A stretch of 64,000 nucleotides of DNA from Laburnicola sp. R22_1 (lineage: Eukaryota > Ascomycota > Dothideomycetes > Pleosporales > Didymosphaeriaceae), in NCBI GenBank assembly GCA_014281115.1, contig JACONQ010000003.1:2046001-2110000 (forward strand), given 5' to 3'. Positions 43,166 to 54,339 of this stretch are shown here, one piece after another. The notes below the pieces were generated by a model. That model searched no databases. It saw only the letters and a list, made by a program, of their open reading frames with translations, and was not told where the DNA came from. A program made the translations under genes and the position numbers. Within the stretch, counting starts at the first letter, position 1. Each line of letters opens with the position of its first letter.

Positions 43166-43566
43166 CATGTTAGACACGAACTATCTAGAATGCACACATT
43201 TACTATCGAGGTAAGGCGCGTTCGTTGTTTTCTGTTTGAGACGAAGGTTGCTAGTATTCTGATGAGAAAGGTTTGAAGCTCCGGATCAACGGGGTTTCTA
43301 GGTAGGTACTCTCGGCGGAGGAGCGGATTCGGATTATGCGGAAGTGTACTGCAAAAATAAGTCTGGAGTAGTCAGCGATGCAAGTGGGAAGAAACGGGTT
43401 GATGTACTTGAATGCGTTGGTGCCCAACAGTGCAAGGAAAAATTGAAGCCTATCAAGGCGGGGTGGTGGCAGCTTCTTGTTCGCACGATGGAACGATATC
43501 ATCACAGGGTTGTCAACAACCAAACATGCCTCAATATTTTGTTTGAATTTTGTTTGAATTGACAAC

Positions 43567-46500
43567 GTCAACCAAACAAAAAGCTGCTGCTGCAATTTTG
43601 ATAGGTCAAACAAACAAAAGAGGCAATTGCAGTCAAAAAATTTGAAGTTTGTTTGAATCGCTTAGCATACTGTAATGATAAGGTACCCTAGAGTTAGTGA
43701 TATATTCTTAGTGTTGATGTAACAATAACTTTCCCAACGCTGCAATTATATAGGTATTCCTATAGTAAACAGAGCAAAAACGGAGCTTCTTAAGTGGATT
43801 GTACCTGCGTAAAAAAGCCCGCATAACGGATGTGTGCTTCCACTGGCCGCCAGCAACTGATATACATGAATTGCTATTCGGCTTTAGCACCTCCTATCCT
43901 CTGTTCCTCCTCTTTCTTTACGTAGGTAATAAGCTGTTAAAACAATAAATATATATATAATAATCTAAATAAGCTAATATTATAGTGTTGAGGTATTGTA
44001 GCAAAGTGAGTTTGCGCTGTTGCAGCGAAGCCTAAGTTATGTTTATATATTCTGAACCTAGTTACTACTCTTAAAAAATCGTTTGCTATAACCACGCAAT
44101 AAATCTTGTCTTCTATAAGTTAAACTATTAAATCAATGTTGCTAAATTAATTCCTGTCGCCTGTTTTACTATATCTCTATTGTTGCGGGCTGCAGAGCGT
44201 CGCGCAGTACGCCTTGGCATGAAGTGGTAATGTTGGCTAGCCGACCGCGTACTTTCCGCGTACCTTGCGCGTCAACGCTTACACACCCACTATACTTTGG
44301 CTTACTTGCCTGCGCCTACAGCTTACTTTTTCGCGCCTTTGCTTACCTTCACGCTTACCATGCCCCCAAAACGAAGCCGCGAGCCTGCTGAGGCATCCGA
44401 ACCTATGCCCAAACGTTCCCAACGTGCGCCGAAACCCAGCCAGCGCCTTATGGATAGCCAGCGGCCGCTTACTCCTCCGCTAACCCAGCCGTCTATTGAG
44501 GTAGTTGACGAGCCGGAGCCGCCTATTGAGGTGCTTGAAAGTACTCTAGAGCCGCGCTCAATAGAGCCACCAACCGAGCTAGAGGAGCGCGCCCGGAGGC
44601 CATCACCACGGCCTATACTACAAGCCTTACAGGCCGATGAGCCAGCTTGGGAGTTGCTGTTAGTGGCTAATAAGCCGCCTATAGCTACTAAGCCGCCGCG
44701 CGCGTTTAGTAATGCTGCCACAGAGGCTTCAGTGGAGGAGGACGCTGCGCCTAGTGTTGACTTCACCAACTACGAAGGCCTTGACTTGAAGCGCCTGCTG
44801 GGCTTCAATGTGCCTCTATCCACACCCACAGGCAACATCAGCTGGGTCTTTAGGCACGGCTATCGCCTTCGAAAGCTTAGTACTAACCCTAAGAAGATCT
44901 ACTTCTAATGCAAGCACTGTCACATCAACAGAAAGAAGGGCGGCCTACACCAGACCACTCTGTCAACTACAGCCGCCAACAACCATTTGAAGCAAGACCT
45001 TCCCGGCCATCGGCTCACCAAACAAGGCACTATCGTACACAAGAGGCCGCTCGAACCTGGCCAGAAGTCGCTGCGATGGGCGGAAGAAAACGGGGTCACA
45101 TTAAGCCAAGATGCAACGCAGGAGCTGGGTAACTTCGACGTACAAGGCTTCAGGCAAGCTGCAGTGTTATGGCTCGTCAACAACAACAGGCCATTACGCG
45201 AGTTTGAGACTGAGTCCTTCCGCGCGATGATCAGGTTCGCCAACCCAGAGGCAGAGGCGGCGCTATGGAGGTCTCACAACAGCGTTTCGAGGTTCGTGAT
45301 GAGGCTTTACAGCTGGCTACAACCTCAAGTCAAGCGCGCCTTGTCTGAGGCCTCTAGCAAAATACACATAAGCTTTGACAGCTGGACTACTAAGGGGGAA
45401 GCGCGGCTTCTTTGCAATTTGTGCGCACTACGCTGACTCTCAAGGCAATATAGTTGACCTTCCCATCGCCTTGCCGCAGCTGGTTGGTGCGCACACAGGC
45501 TCAGCGATCGCGGAAGCTGTCGTACGAATCCTACGCTACTTTGAGATTTCTAGCAGCAATTTGGGCTATTTCGTGCTTGACAACGCCTACAACAACGATA
45601 CTGCAGTTAATAAACTCGGCACAATGTACGGCTTTATCGCCAACGATCGACGCCTCCGCTGCGCTTGCCACATACTCAACCTCGTTGGGCAAACTATTAT
45701 ATTTGGCACTGACTCCGACGCCTTTAATAACGAGCCTGAACACTACAACAAAGAGGAGTTTTATATAAAGCAATGGCGGAAAGATGGTCCGCTTAGCGTG
45801 TTTCTTGATATTGTTAACTACATTAACACGCCAAAACAATGGGGTATATTTGAGGATTGTCAGAACAGCGAAGCAGTTGAGATGCCTGCTAGCGCTACAG
45901 CAAGACGCCGTGAGCCTTTCAAGCCTGGAGTTACGCGTTGGAACAGCTATCATGACTGCTTTAAGCGCGGTGTTGAGCTACAACACGCCATCAACAGCTA
46001 CTCCTCCTACCACATACAAGAGACTAAGCACGCTAACAAGCTTGCCAAAAGCAACAACACTAAGCCGCCTATTATGCCGCAGTGGATGCGATCAGGCGGG
46101 CTTGCAGCTGCAGACTAGGCGGTGATTACCAAGTACATTGAGGTGCTTAAGCCGCTGAAGTCCGCAACTAATCGCTTGCAAGGTCGCGGCAAAGCTGGCA
46201 CTCACGGCGCGTTATACGAGGTTATCCCTGTGTTTGAGTCTCTTATTGCTGACCTAGATGCCCGCCTTAGACTGTTTGAAAGCGTCAATTACCTGCCAGA
46301 CGAGGCGCCAGAAGATCACGTCGCTATCAACGTACGTGCTGCGCTCAAGAAGGCGAGCAAGTACCTTAATAAACTCCTCAAAATCCCCGTCTACTACACT
46401 GCCACGGCACTCCACCCACGCTTCAAGAACTACTTTAAACGCTTCTGGCGTGAGAAGCCCGCACAGTTACAAGCTACGCACGCGAGCTTCGAGCAGCTTT

Positions 46501-47165
46501 GGGCTCGTTACAAGCCCGCCCTAGCGACAGCAACAACAATAACAACTGCGCCTAAACACGCGATGAGCAGCTTTGACGACGCGATCGATTCGGTACTTGA
46601 CAACAGCGACGAGATAATAGGGGTGGCGGATGAGTACGAGAGCTGGCTTAGAGAGCCAACATGGACATCAGAACAGTACAAAACTGGCTGTACAGCTGTC
46701 CAATACTGGTACCAGCTCAAGCCGAGGTATCCCAATTTGTCACGATTGGCGCTGGACGTGTTAACTATCCCTGCCTCCAGCGCTGACTGTGAGCGAGTCT
46801 TCTCGGGTACTGGCGACGTACTTGAGCCACAGAGACGCAAAATGGGCAGCCAACTATTGGCTGCTTTAATTTGTACTCAACGATGGATTCGAGCAGGTTT
46901 TAAACCTCCAAGCGCAAAGGTGGTGGCAACGTACGATGACAATAAGCTCAACGAACAGTTTAGCATACATGAGTGGGAGGAGCCGCCGCCTATAACACCA
47001 CCAGAGTCTCTTTCACAGTCCTCTTAAAGTACTCAAAATCAAACAAACAATCAAATAAAAAGCGCCTCTATAGCTCCATCAAATCAAACAAACAAACTAC
47101 AACACCAAGAAAGTCGTCAAACAAACAAATTCAGAGCCACAAATTTTGTTTGTTTTGTTTATTGA
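43567..47165 (+). mobile_element. hAT-family DNA transposon, inactivated
   Basis: The transposase lies inside a ~3.6-kb interval whose ends share imperfect inverted termini (left GTCAACCAAACAAAA, right complement GTCAATAAACAAAA). Subterminal copies of CAAACAAA/TTTGTTTG cluster at 43537-43655 and 47036-47160, as in other fungal hAT elements. Flanking 8-bp target duplications could not be recognised, so the exact ends are uncertain; the left end may start at about 43508 (TTGTCAACAACCAAAC) instead. Confidence 0.65.
44360..47027 (+). pseudogene. hAT transposase (BED finger, catalytic core, dimerisation domain)
   Basis: From the ATG at 44360 there is a proline-rich N-terminus, a BED-like zinc finger (CKHCHINRKKGG with NNHLKQDLPGHR), the RNase-H-like core (HISFDSWTTKG; GYFVLDNAYNNDTAVNKLG) and the C-terminal hAT dimerisation domain (LALDVLTIPASSADCERVFS; LEPQRRKMGSQLLAAL). 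Defects are TAA at 44906-44908 just before the finger, a frameshift in the G-run near 45396-45405 (KG then KRGFFAICAHYAD in another frame) and TAG at 46116-46118 where relatives probably have tryptophan. About 890 codons without the defects. It belongs with hAT transposases widespread in ascomycetes and cannot now make an active enzyme. Confidence 0.88.
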
Positions 47166-47869
47166 CAAGTCTGTATCATCAGAAATTGATCGTAGCTCAA
47201 CTACCAAGGAAAGAACATCAGGCGACTCGACTGATGTGATAGAAAAGTCATGCGACGGCTTTCAGGTGGGAGGAATCGCGCTGAGGAAAGTCACCGCGAG
47301 CCATCCGTGGCCCCGCACGAAGAGCCAGGCGTAGGGTTCCGCTGCCCCGCTGTGTAGCGCGGCGACGATCACGTGAAGATGCTGGATTTGACGGCACCGG
47401 CCGCACTGTCGTGCGCTCGAGTCTGCCCTCAAACCCTGTCAATCGCGGCGTCCCCACCTCAGATCCCATCATCGCCGTCCCTCCCATACCTCATACATTC
47501 CGCAACATTGTTATCAATTGCGAATGTCTCACTGAGCGAACAGTCAGTCGCGCACGATATCCTCTCCAACCGTAACACGCCCCGCGCCTACCCCCTCCGC
47601 CTACCCCCTCCGCTCACGCCCTCCGTTCACTGCTGCACCTACCCTCCGCTCACTCAGCGCAATCTCCAACGCGTCTCCCATATACCCAAAGGCGATACGA
47701 TAAGGCATTGGCGCATTGGACTCTGGCGTCATTGCCAACTCCGTCAGCGCGCCCCCCTCCCCCCAACACCACCACACACACACGACAGACCGCGGGGTAC
47801 GGGCGACCGCGAGCAATCAGGTACCCTTAATCTCCCTTACCCGCCAGCGCCCTCTACTAACCCTTTTAG

Positions 47870-48535
47870 ATAGAAGATGCCCTGCAACGTCGCCGGCGCA
47901 CTCCTCCGCGAGGGCCGCTAAAAGAGAGTGAGCAACGGGCCCTTCTTCACTCGCGACTATCTATGGCACGACGGACCACACAAGGCATAAAGTGGGACGA
48001 GATCGCAAAAGCCAAAGGCCTGGACGGCGTGGGCAGAAGCGCTGTCTCGTGCCGTCTACGCTACCAGAACTACTTAGAGAAGCGCTTTCGCCGGGACGAT
48101 GAAAAGATGGATAAGCTTGTGGGGCTTTATGCTCGGTATGTAAAACGCAAAATCACCTGCACATATCTGTTGTCACACATTACAGCATTGTCAGCATTTG
48201 CCGTATCCATTACTGGTAGCGTAGCCGCCATCAGATCTTCTGTACGCGATTGTGTTCTCATGCTAACAAATCAATCTAGTTTCAAAAGCGAAATGTGGCA
48301 AAAAGCAGCAGACCAAATGGGCGTTCCGTGGCAATCGGCTGAGTGCATGCATTGGCAGCTAGGGAAACAGGAAATGAACGCGCGCGCAAACACTGCCGCC
48401 TTTCAATTGCATCCATCGACGACGTCGACACGGCCGCCTGGATCTATCCCTCCCCAAGGACCAACATCACACGAATGTACACCCGCGAACGCTGCCCAGC
48501 TTATACCCCATCCTCCTCCGTCAGCATCCTTATAG
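47870..48535 (+). CDS. Myb/SANT-like DNA-binding protein
   Basis: Two Myb-like helices are joined by a 144-nt intron (48136-48279; GTATGT donor, ATGCTAAC branch site, CTAG acceptor): KWDEIAKAKGLDGVGRSAVS with SCRLRYQNYLEK, then FKSEMWQKAADQMGVPWQSA and ECMHWQLGKQEM. The intron is a multiple of three without a stop, so the unspliced frame is also open. Upstream coding continues (LKESEQRALLHSR) to an acceptor at 47869 after TACTAAC, with a matching donor at 47821 (49 nt), but the first exon lacks an ATG in that frame. The start is therefore unresolved; ATG 47963 is the fallback. C-terminus proline/serine-rich, ending TAG. Likely nuclear regulator. Confidence 0.7.
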   Translation: MEDALQRRRRTPPRGPLKESEQRALLHSRLSMARRTTQGIKWDEIAKAKGLDGVGRSAVSCRLRYQNYLEKRFRRDDEKMDKLVGLYARYVKRKITCTYLLSHITALSAFAVSITGSVAAIRSSVRDCVLMLTNQSSFKSEMWQKAADQMGVPWQSAECMHWQLGKQEMNARANTAAFQLHPSTTSTRPPGSIPPQGPTSHECTPANAAQLIPHPPPSASL

Positions 48536-48539
48536 CAGC

Positions 48540-49790
48540 ATCAATCGCCGCCGCTGCCGCCGCCGCCACAAGGTACAGCCCCGGGAGAGTTCCGTTGGGT
48601 GAATCAATTAGCAAGAGGAGACGGAGGTTGCGGACAGACACAAGGAGAACGAGGCATGAGTGAACGGGCATAGAGAACACCGCGCCCTCCGCCGGAGTTT
48701 CCATCAGAGGTAGCCTGTTGTAGTTCTTGTGCTTGACTTTCTTTCGCCGATGACCATTTCAAAGTCAGCTATAATCGCCCGCATGATCGCGGCGTCCTTT
48801 GATGAGTCGATAACGGCACAGCAACCCGATGCCTGAAAGCCCACATGGAAAGCTCCTGCCTTCTCGAGCGCGGAGCATCACGTGCGTGACCTATCAGGGA
48901 CCCACTTCTTTAATCAGCTGCAAATGATGGTTTCCAGAGACTTTTGGCGTTGACGCCCTGCGCATGGTGGTGGCTAGCGTACCTCGGACCCGCTGCCGTC
49001 CACTAGGCGCGAGCCGGCTGGGCTACCATCCTCGTCACCCGCCTCGTTGCGATTAGCGTCGCCTGCAAGCTCCCAAGGCTTTCCGGAAGGCTCTCGGAAG
49101 GAACAGGGCGACCAATGATAGAGGTTTCCAGCGGGACATCGAGAGGGACGTGCAGTCAAGCTGCGTTAAGCCTGTGCTCTAGGACTAAGCCCAAGGATTC
49201 TGAAGGTCGGGTGCCGCTGACGCACCGTCTCCGCTCTCAGCTCCTTCTGCTCTCAGCTAGATCTAGTTGTATTTACCGCAATCGCGTTCCAGCATCGTCC
49301 TCGCCAACTCCTACGCCAACGCGCCCACTCACCATCCCGCCAACCTCCTGTACCACTAAGAGTTCACCCACAATCCACGCTTCTTTAGCTGTCACGGGCT
49401 TGCCGTTTGCTCGCTGGTGTTCTATAGCCCGTGACTAGTCCACCATTAGAAAGTTGTGAGAAGGACAAGAATGTATTGAAAATTCCGTCGCAAGCTTAGG
49501 ATTCTCTAATAATACAATAGATGTGCTCTAATGTCGTTGCGCGTTTTAGGTGTGCGGATATACACCGACAAAGAGGCGATGGCTGGGGGCAGAATTCCAA
49601 TATGAAACTCAAGTATATTGCGAAGTGCACACAAGCCCGCTAGAACCGCCTACCAACGTGTGTGCAGTGGGACACAATTCATATCGCTGGTGAAGATGAG
49701 AACGACGTAGATTGTCCAGAATGTAGAAGAGAGACACCGCCAGAGACACCTTAAAGCTTGATTGGCAATGCGATAGTTATTTATTAACCA
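48540..49790. other. Intergenic, nothing firmly recognised
   Basis: No gene supported. Near 49680-49755 a plus-strand frame reads GEDENDVDCPECRRETPPET after a CAVGH block in another frame, possibly the end of a decayed zinc-binding protein. Confidence 0.4.
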
Positions 49791-49794
49791 CCTC

Positions 49795-50291
49795 TTATCC
49801 AGTTCCCTTTGGGACTCTGCGATTTCGCATTTCGCGCAACTTCTCCTGCTCCTGCCTCCCGCCCCATGTATATATCTTCGCCCTTTCCCTAGCCTTATTG
49901 ATCCAGCTATCCCGCGAGATGAACTCCCTACGAATAGACGTTAAGTAGCCAAGCGCCAGAGACAATAGTGGGCTTACAGCTCGCCGGTGCGTTGTCGGCT
50001 TGCAAAATAGACGCAGTGCGGAATATTGTTCAGTTGTTCCTTTGTAAGCTCGCATGTTACGTTGAAGTCGTAGACGAACCAAACCAGCACCGGATTGGGT
50101 GAATCGAAGGAGGGAGGGATGTGATCATGATCGTATCCCGAAGGTCCTAGTATTGGCTGGAAAGGTCGGTCGAGTATCTTGCTGCAGAACTCTTCACCTA
50201 ACGTTGCTGTGCGGTTGAGAGGATTGCCTGGCACGTCTGTAACGCGGACGCGGATGCAGACGCGTGCCGGACTGGTAGAGTTACTGGCCAT
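49795..50291 (-). CDS. Small two-exon gene, 148 aa, unknown function
   Basis: Exon 1 is 50291-49978 and exon 2 is 49927-49795, joined by a 50-nt intron (GTAAGC donor, TACTTAAC branch site, CGTAG acceptor) that keeps the frame (RQRTGEL then EFISRDSWINKARER). The protein starts MASNSTSPARVCIRVRVTDV; the middle is PPSFDSPNPVLVWFVYDFNV and the C-terminus is basic (KLREMRNRRVPKGTG). No stop codons and a consensus intron make this one of the better-supported genes here. It has no signal peptide. Family not recognised. Confidence 0.65.
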
Positions 50292-50299
50292 CAAAACCA

Positions 50300-52850
50300 A
50301 TTGAAGATAGTGTACTTTAGTGGTAATGGACGGAGAAGGAATTAGGATTCGTTGAAAGCGTGTTGGAGAGATACAGGCGGGGAGCGAGGTTTAGTTTCGG
50401 CGAATCTACGGAGTTAAGCGGCAGGCGGCTAATAGATGATTGTGCTTGGGCAGCGACACCCCGCATTTGGCCCAGCACGTGAGAGGCCCGAGCGTCCCGG
50501 CAAAAATGATATCTGCGGACATCCTAATCTCAACGCTTCTACCTGAATTTAATGAATATCCTTTTTGCAACCACTCCTTGAGCAAATACTCACACGCAAC
50601 GCACTCGCATAGATCGTAGCTCGCGATCTAAGACGAACAATCCTCCGTCCGAGCGGGATTATTGGCGACAAAAGTCGAAAGAATTACATTTGTCTCGGCG
50701 CCACACGCTAGCTGACTCAGCAATTACGCCCCACCCTCTGTGAACGATCGGAAGTGAAGGAAAAGAGTGTTCGAGATAAATATCCTTATCTCTCAACACC
50801 TACAGATACGGTATCCTGCGGATTGACACCAGACACATCATGGTTGAAGTGGATAAAGGAGATCTCTTAGATGTCGAAGCTCTCAGACGTTAAATTGTTG
50901 CTGGGTCGCCCTCTAGCCACAGGCATGTTATATGTCCTAGCAGATGTGTGATGCTGCTGCTGAGTCAACTTGAGCGCACAGCTTGTCCGTCTGCGCGACA
51001 GCATTTAACGTTAGCAACCTTCGCGATGCAGCACAACTTACGGCTATGCTATATTATAGAGGCGCATTAACATATCATACCGTCTTCTAACTTGGCAGAT
51101 CCGCCGTTGACGCCTCCGCCGACCGACGAGAAGCCCTTCTGCGCGAGCCCGCACCTCCGCCAGCGCCCTGTCCCAACAACTCTCCACCTCCAATTCTCGC
51201 CTATCGCTGAGGCGGAAACGTGCGACCTCTTCCGCACCCTATACCTATACAATATCAACGCGCACCACCCAACACCATGCGACCAAGACGCAATACCGAC
51301 ACTAAAGTCCTGCCTACCTACGGCGTATCAGCAGCCAGGACAGCTTCGAATGCGAGCGCACTAATCCTTAATAAGAGGAATACCTTTAGTCCGCCTACTA
51401 GCTAAGACGGCACTAGAAGCCCCCTTGCCGAGCGAACAGCCCGTCGCGCGATAGCATTGCCGCGCTAACTTCTGCATTCCCTCCGACAATAATAGAATCG
51501 AGCTCAGGGCTGAGGACGCCGCCGCCGCGGAGAGTGAGGGATGCCATAGAGCGGCTGGTTAGATACCTGGGTGGCTGCGGATGCGAATCGAGGAGGACAA
51601 GGATTTTGGGTATCAAAGGACTGAGCGTCATGCCTGGAACTTGATGGCGAGGAGCGTGAAGGACTGGCGTATGTGCTCCGGAAGGTGAAGGAGATCTTGC
51701 TGAACGCGCGAATTGGTGGGATACCTGCGCACGTTTTCGTCCGACAGCGAGGGGGCTTTATGCGAGGGCCGCACCACCATGTGCATTTTCAGTAAGAGCT
51801 CGGCTTTCCACCCAGGCTTGAAAATTAGTCTAGAGGATCTCGGCATGTCACTTCCTCACCTGCTGCGGCGGAGGCACCCGTGGAAATCCGAGTGCACGCT
51901 CGTTCTGGCGCGGCCGTGTGTACCTGGCCACTGCCCATTCCCAGAGAGTGCATGTCCAATAGAATCAGGCGGTCACGTAGCCTAAGTATGCAAGTCGGAG
52001 TGGGTGTTGTCGCGGTGGAACTTGACCGGCGACCTGTTAGCTACGCGACCTCACAAGGCACCTTACGTGGCCTGTTGGTGACTGTAGAAATGCATGCCAT
52101 TGTTACCAGATGATGCCTACGCCAGTTACTGCAGCAGGTCCTTAAAGCGGCGCAGACGTATATTGAAGCCCTGCCTTCTTGGAACTTGGGAGCACCGGCC
52201 TGGACCTGGGTCTGAACTTGGTCTCGGGCTCATCGACGATCAGAGAACCGTCTGCTGACGAAGAGCTTTCCAGGTCTCGTCGTCGGGCAGTGAGTGCAAG
52301 GACCAGGGCCTACCAGTCTTATCTGCGAGAGAGGACGAAACTCTGATGGCATGGCCTTGCCACCAATGCAGCCGTCGTCGCTGCTTTCCCTTTTTGGCCA
52401 ACGGATGCTGCGAATGACGAGAAAGTGCTTCATGCAGGGGCAACGGTAAGGAAGGTGCAATCAACCTGATGCGATCCTTCTCGTCATGCATCAAGGACGC
52501 TAGACATTATCCCTGGATTATTTCCGCGGCACGAGGTCGCTCAAGACACGGCCTTAGCCTGCTTTGGTATGCCCTGTGCAATAGGGGGTTGTACGTGTGG
52601 AATCTTCACCTATTTAAACTTCCACGTCTTCGCTCTCCTTGGCCAACCAAGAACCCATCTCAACAAGCGACCACAAGCAATGATCAGGACTGCCTCTTTT
52701 TATGGCACTGTAAATACAGCCCTTCCAGACTTCATTTAGTACGATCCCTCCAATGCGGCAAAACTGCGTGCCCCGAAGTACGAGAAGCACTCCGGGACTG
52801 CTCGGGCTGCCAGTTCTAGAAAGGGAATGAAGGCTCAACCTAAAACTGGA
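50300..52850. other. Intergenic, low-confidence frames only
   Basis: A minus-strand frame with an ATG at 51846 (KAPSLSDENVRRYPTNSRVQ, LHLPEHIRQSFTLLAIKFQ) to 51628 looks protein-like but has no supported continuation. Other open stretches (51092-51364 plus, 52469-52819 plus) lack ATG starts or motifs. No repeats noted. Confidence 0.35.
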
Positions 52851-52856
52851 GAGGAC

Positions 52857-52865
52857 TATATAAAG
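52857..52865 (+). promoter_or_regulatory. TATA-box-like element
   Basis: TATATAAAG lies 86 bp before the ATG of the gene at 52951, a normal spacing for a fungal core promoter. Confidence 0.45.
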
Positions 52866-52950
52866 ACCCCAGATGTAGTCGACTACATAGATTTAATAGG
52901 TAGGCGCTCTTTACGGCTGACGAGGCAACATCTCGTGTGTTGGGTATAGG

Positions 52951-53432
52951 ATGATGGCTAACATGGCTGCAGGAGGTGAAGAGCCCGGTGACGGTAGTGG
53001 TGGCAGTTCGTGGGGCAGTGAAACTCGCACTGCCGACGACTCTGCCATCGAAAGCGTAAACGGAAGCTTAGAGCATGAGCACCAAGAGAACTCGAACGAA
53101 CCTGCCCTTGAGGATTGCAGCCAAGGCAAGTATCACTACTCTTGTGGATTAAGGGTTCCACGCTGACATTCTGACACGGCACAGGGAGTACGGTCGTTTC
53201 CTACAACAGTCCACATGAGCCAGGCATCAGTGGAAGCCACCTGAGAGACGACGAGGAAACGACTCGAGACCGTGAATCATCTCACCCACACCACAATGAC
53301 GAGGTGGATACCGTGCATCTCGCCAACTCATTGCCAACGATGAATATTCAGTCGCTAGTGGGAGCCAATGACTCCATCGCTGTCGTACAGTATCATGGAG
53401 GCTGTAATTCTACCTCATCATCCTCAGCATGA
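52951..53432 (+). CDS. Hydrophilic 140-aa protein with a GC-AG intron
   Basis: Exon 1 is 52951-53125 and exon 2 is 53185-53432. The 59-nt intron uses the rare donor AG|GCAAGT, which keeps GC-AG consensus, with a GCTGAC branch site and a GCACAG acceptor. The join restores a stop-free frame (ALEDCSQ then STVVSYNSPHEPGISGSHL). The protein is rich in S, E, D, H and N (EHEHQENSNEPALED; RESSHPHHNDEVD) and is probably disordered. No family recognised. The 3' end runs convergently into the membrane-protein gene on the other strand. Confidence 0.6.
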
Positions 53433-54332
53433 AATGCACGTAGTATACCTATCTGAATGAGAATCCTCTTAGTAATCCGTTCCATGCTCATAAAACAAAA
53501 GATTAAAGGACAAGATAGCTGTGTAAAGAGGCAGCCCTTCCCAGGTTAGCGTACACTACGTATAGATAGTGAATACACATACCAAAAGTGTGCACTGACG
53601 AAGCGTACTACTCACTTGCCTGTCTTGATACGAGAAGATGTAAAAGACAACAGCCACAGTAAGAGCGCCCAACCCCGTAATTGCGTTAGAAAGACTAAGT
53701 GCACTTAGAAAGCGTATGTAATTCTTCTTGTGCTGTCCAGAGCTCATATGCTGTTTTAATCGCCAGCCTACTACCGTTAGGGAGAGCAGTGGCGAAATAG
53801 TCATATAAAGAAAGAAATCGTCAGGAATCGGGGCGCCCTCTTTTCTATTCTGATAAGTAAAGGAGCGGGTTCTAGCAGAGAGCGTCTTACTTTGTAAGAT
53901 AGACTAAGTGAAAAGTCGTCGACACCCCATAGGTGGCATATATAAAAGGGGTGGCCCAAGACAGAAATGCCAAGTATCGTATTACTCGGGCGAGCTGTTT
54001 AATCTGTAAGCCTAAATAACAAAATTCTCGGGCATGCCCCTTACATTGATTCCAGTGCAGAATTGAAGAGTGCTTAGAAGGATCGCATCAAGCCAATAGA
54101 CCTGATCTTCCTGGTTAAGACTGATGACAGCTGCAGCAATACTCGCAGTGAATAACGCCATTTGACCGATGCCGAAGAGAAATGTGAGAGGTCTTTCTAG
54201 TTTGCTGTCTTCCCAAGGGACTGGATGCGCTCGAGATGTATTTGGTGTTCTACAATCCATGTATAACAATACGGGACTCAGAAGTAGACCGACAGATGAG
54301 CAAGCAATTAGGCTGTGATAAATGAATTCCAT
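53393..54332 (-). CDS. Multi-pass membrane protein, ~251 aa
   Basis: Exons 54332-54045, 54003-53891 and 53844-53616 join in frame through introns of 41 nt (GTAAGG/TTACAG) and 46 nt (GTAAGA/AATAG). A fourth exon, 53518-53393, is inferred after a 97-nt intron (GTGAGT, GCTAAC, ACACAG) and adds an acidic tail (AFHAEDDEVELQPP). Hydrophobic segments include LIACSSVGLLLSPVLLY, FGIGQMALFTASIAAAVISL, YLAFLSWATPF, FLYMTISPLLSLTVVGW and ITGLGALTVAVVFYIFSY, giving five to six predicted spans. Family not recognised. If exon 4 is right, its end overlaps the end of the plus-strand gene by ~40 bp. Confidence 0.6.
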
Positions 54333-54339
54333 TTTGGAG

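Noticed and set aside
43500..47175. 8-bp target-site duplications flanking the hAT element
   Set aside because: The bases next to each candidate terminus do not match, so the exact ends remain open.
47716..47820. First exon of the Myb-like gene starting at 47716
   Set aside because: The splice pair 47821-47869 is good, but this exon has no ATG and an in-frame stop at 47701-47703, so the real start is not resolved.
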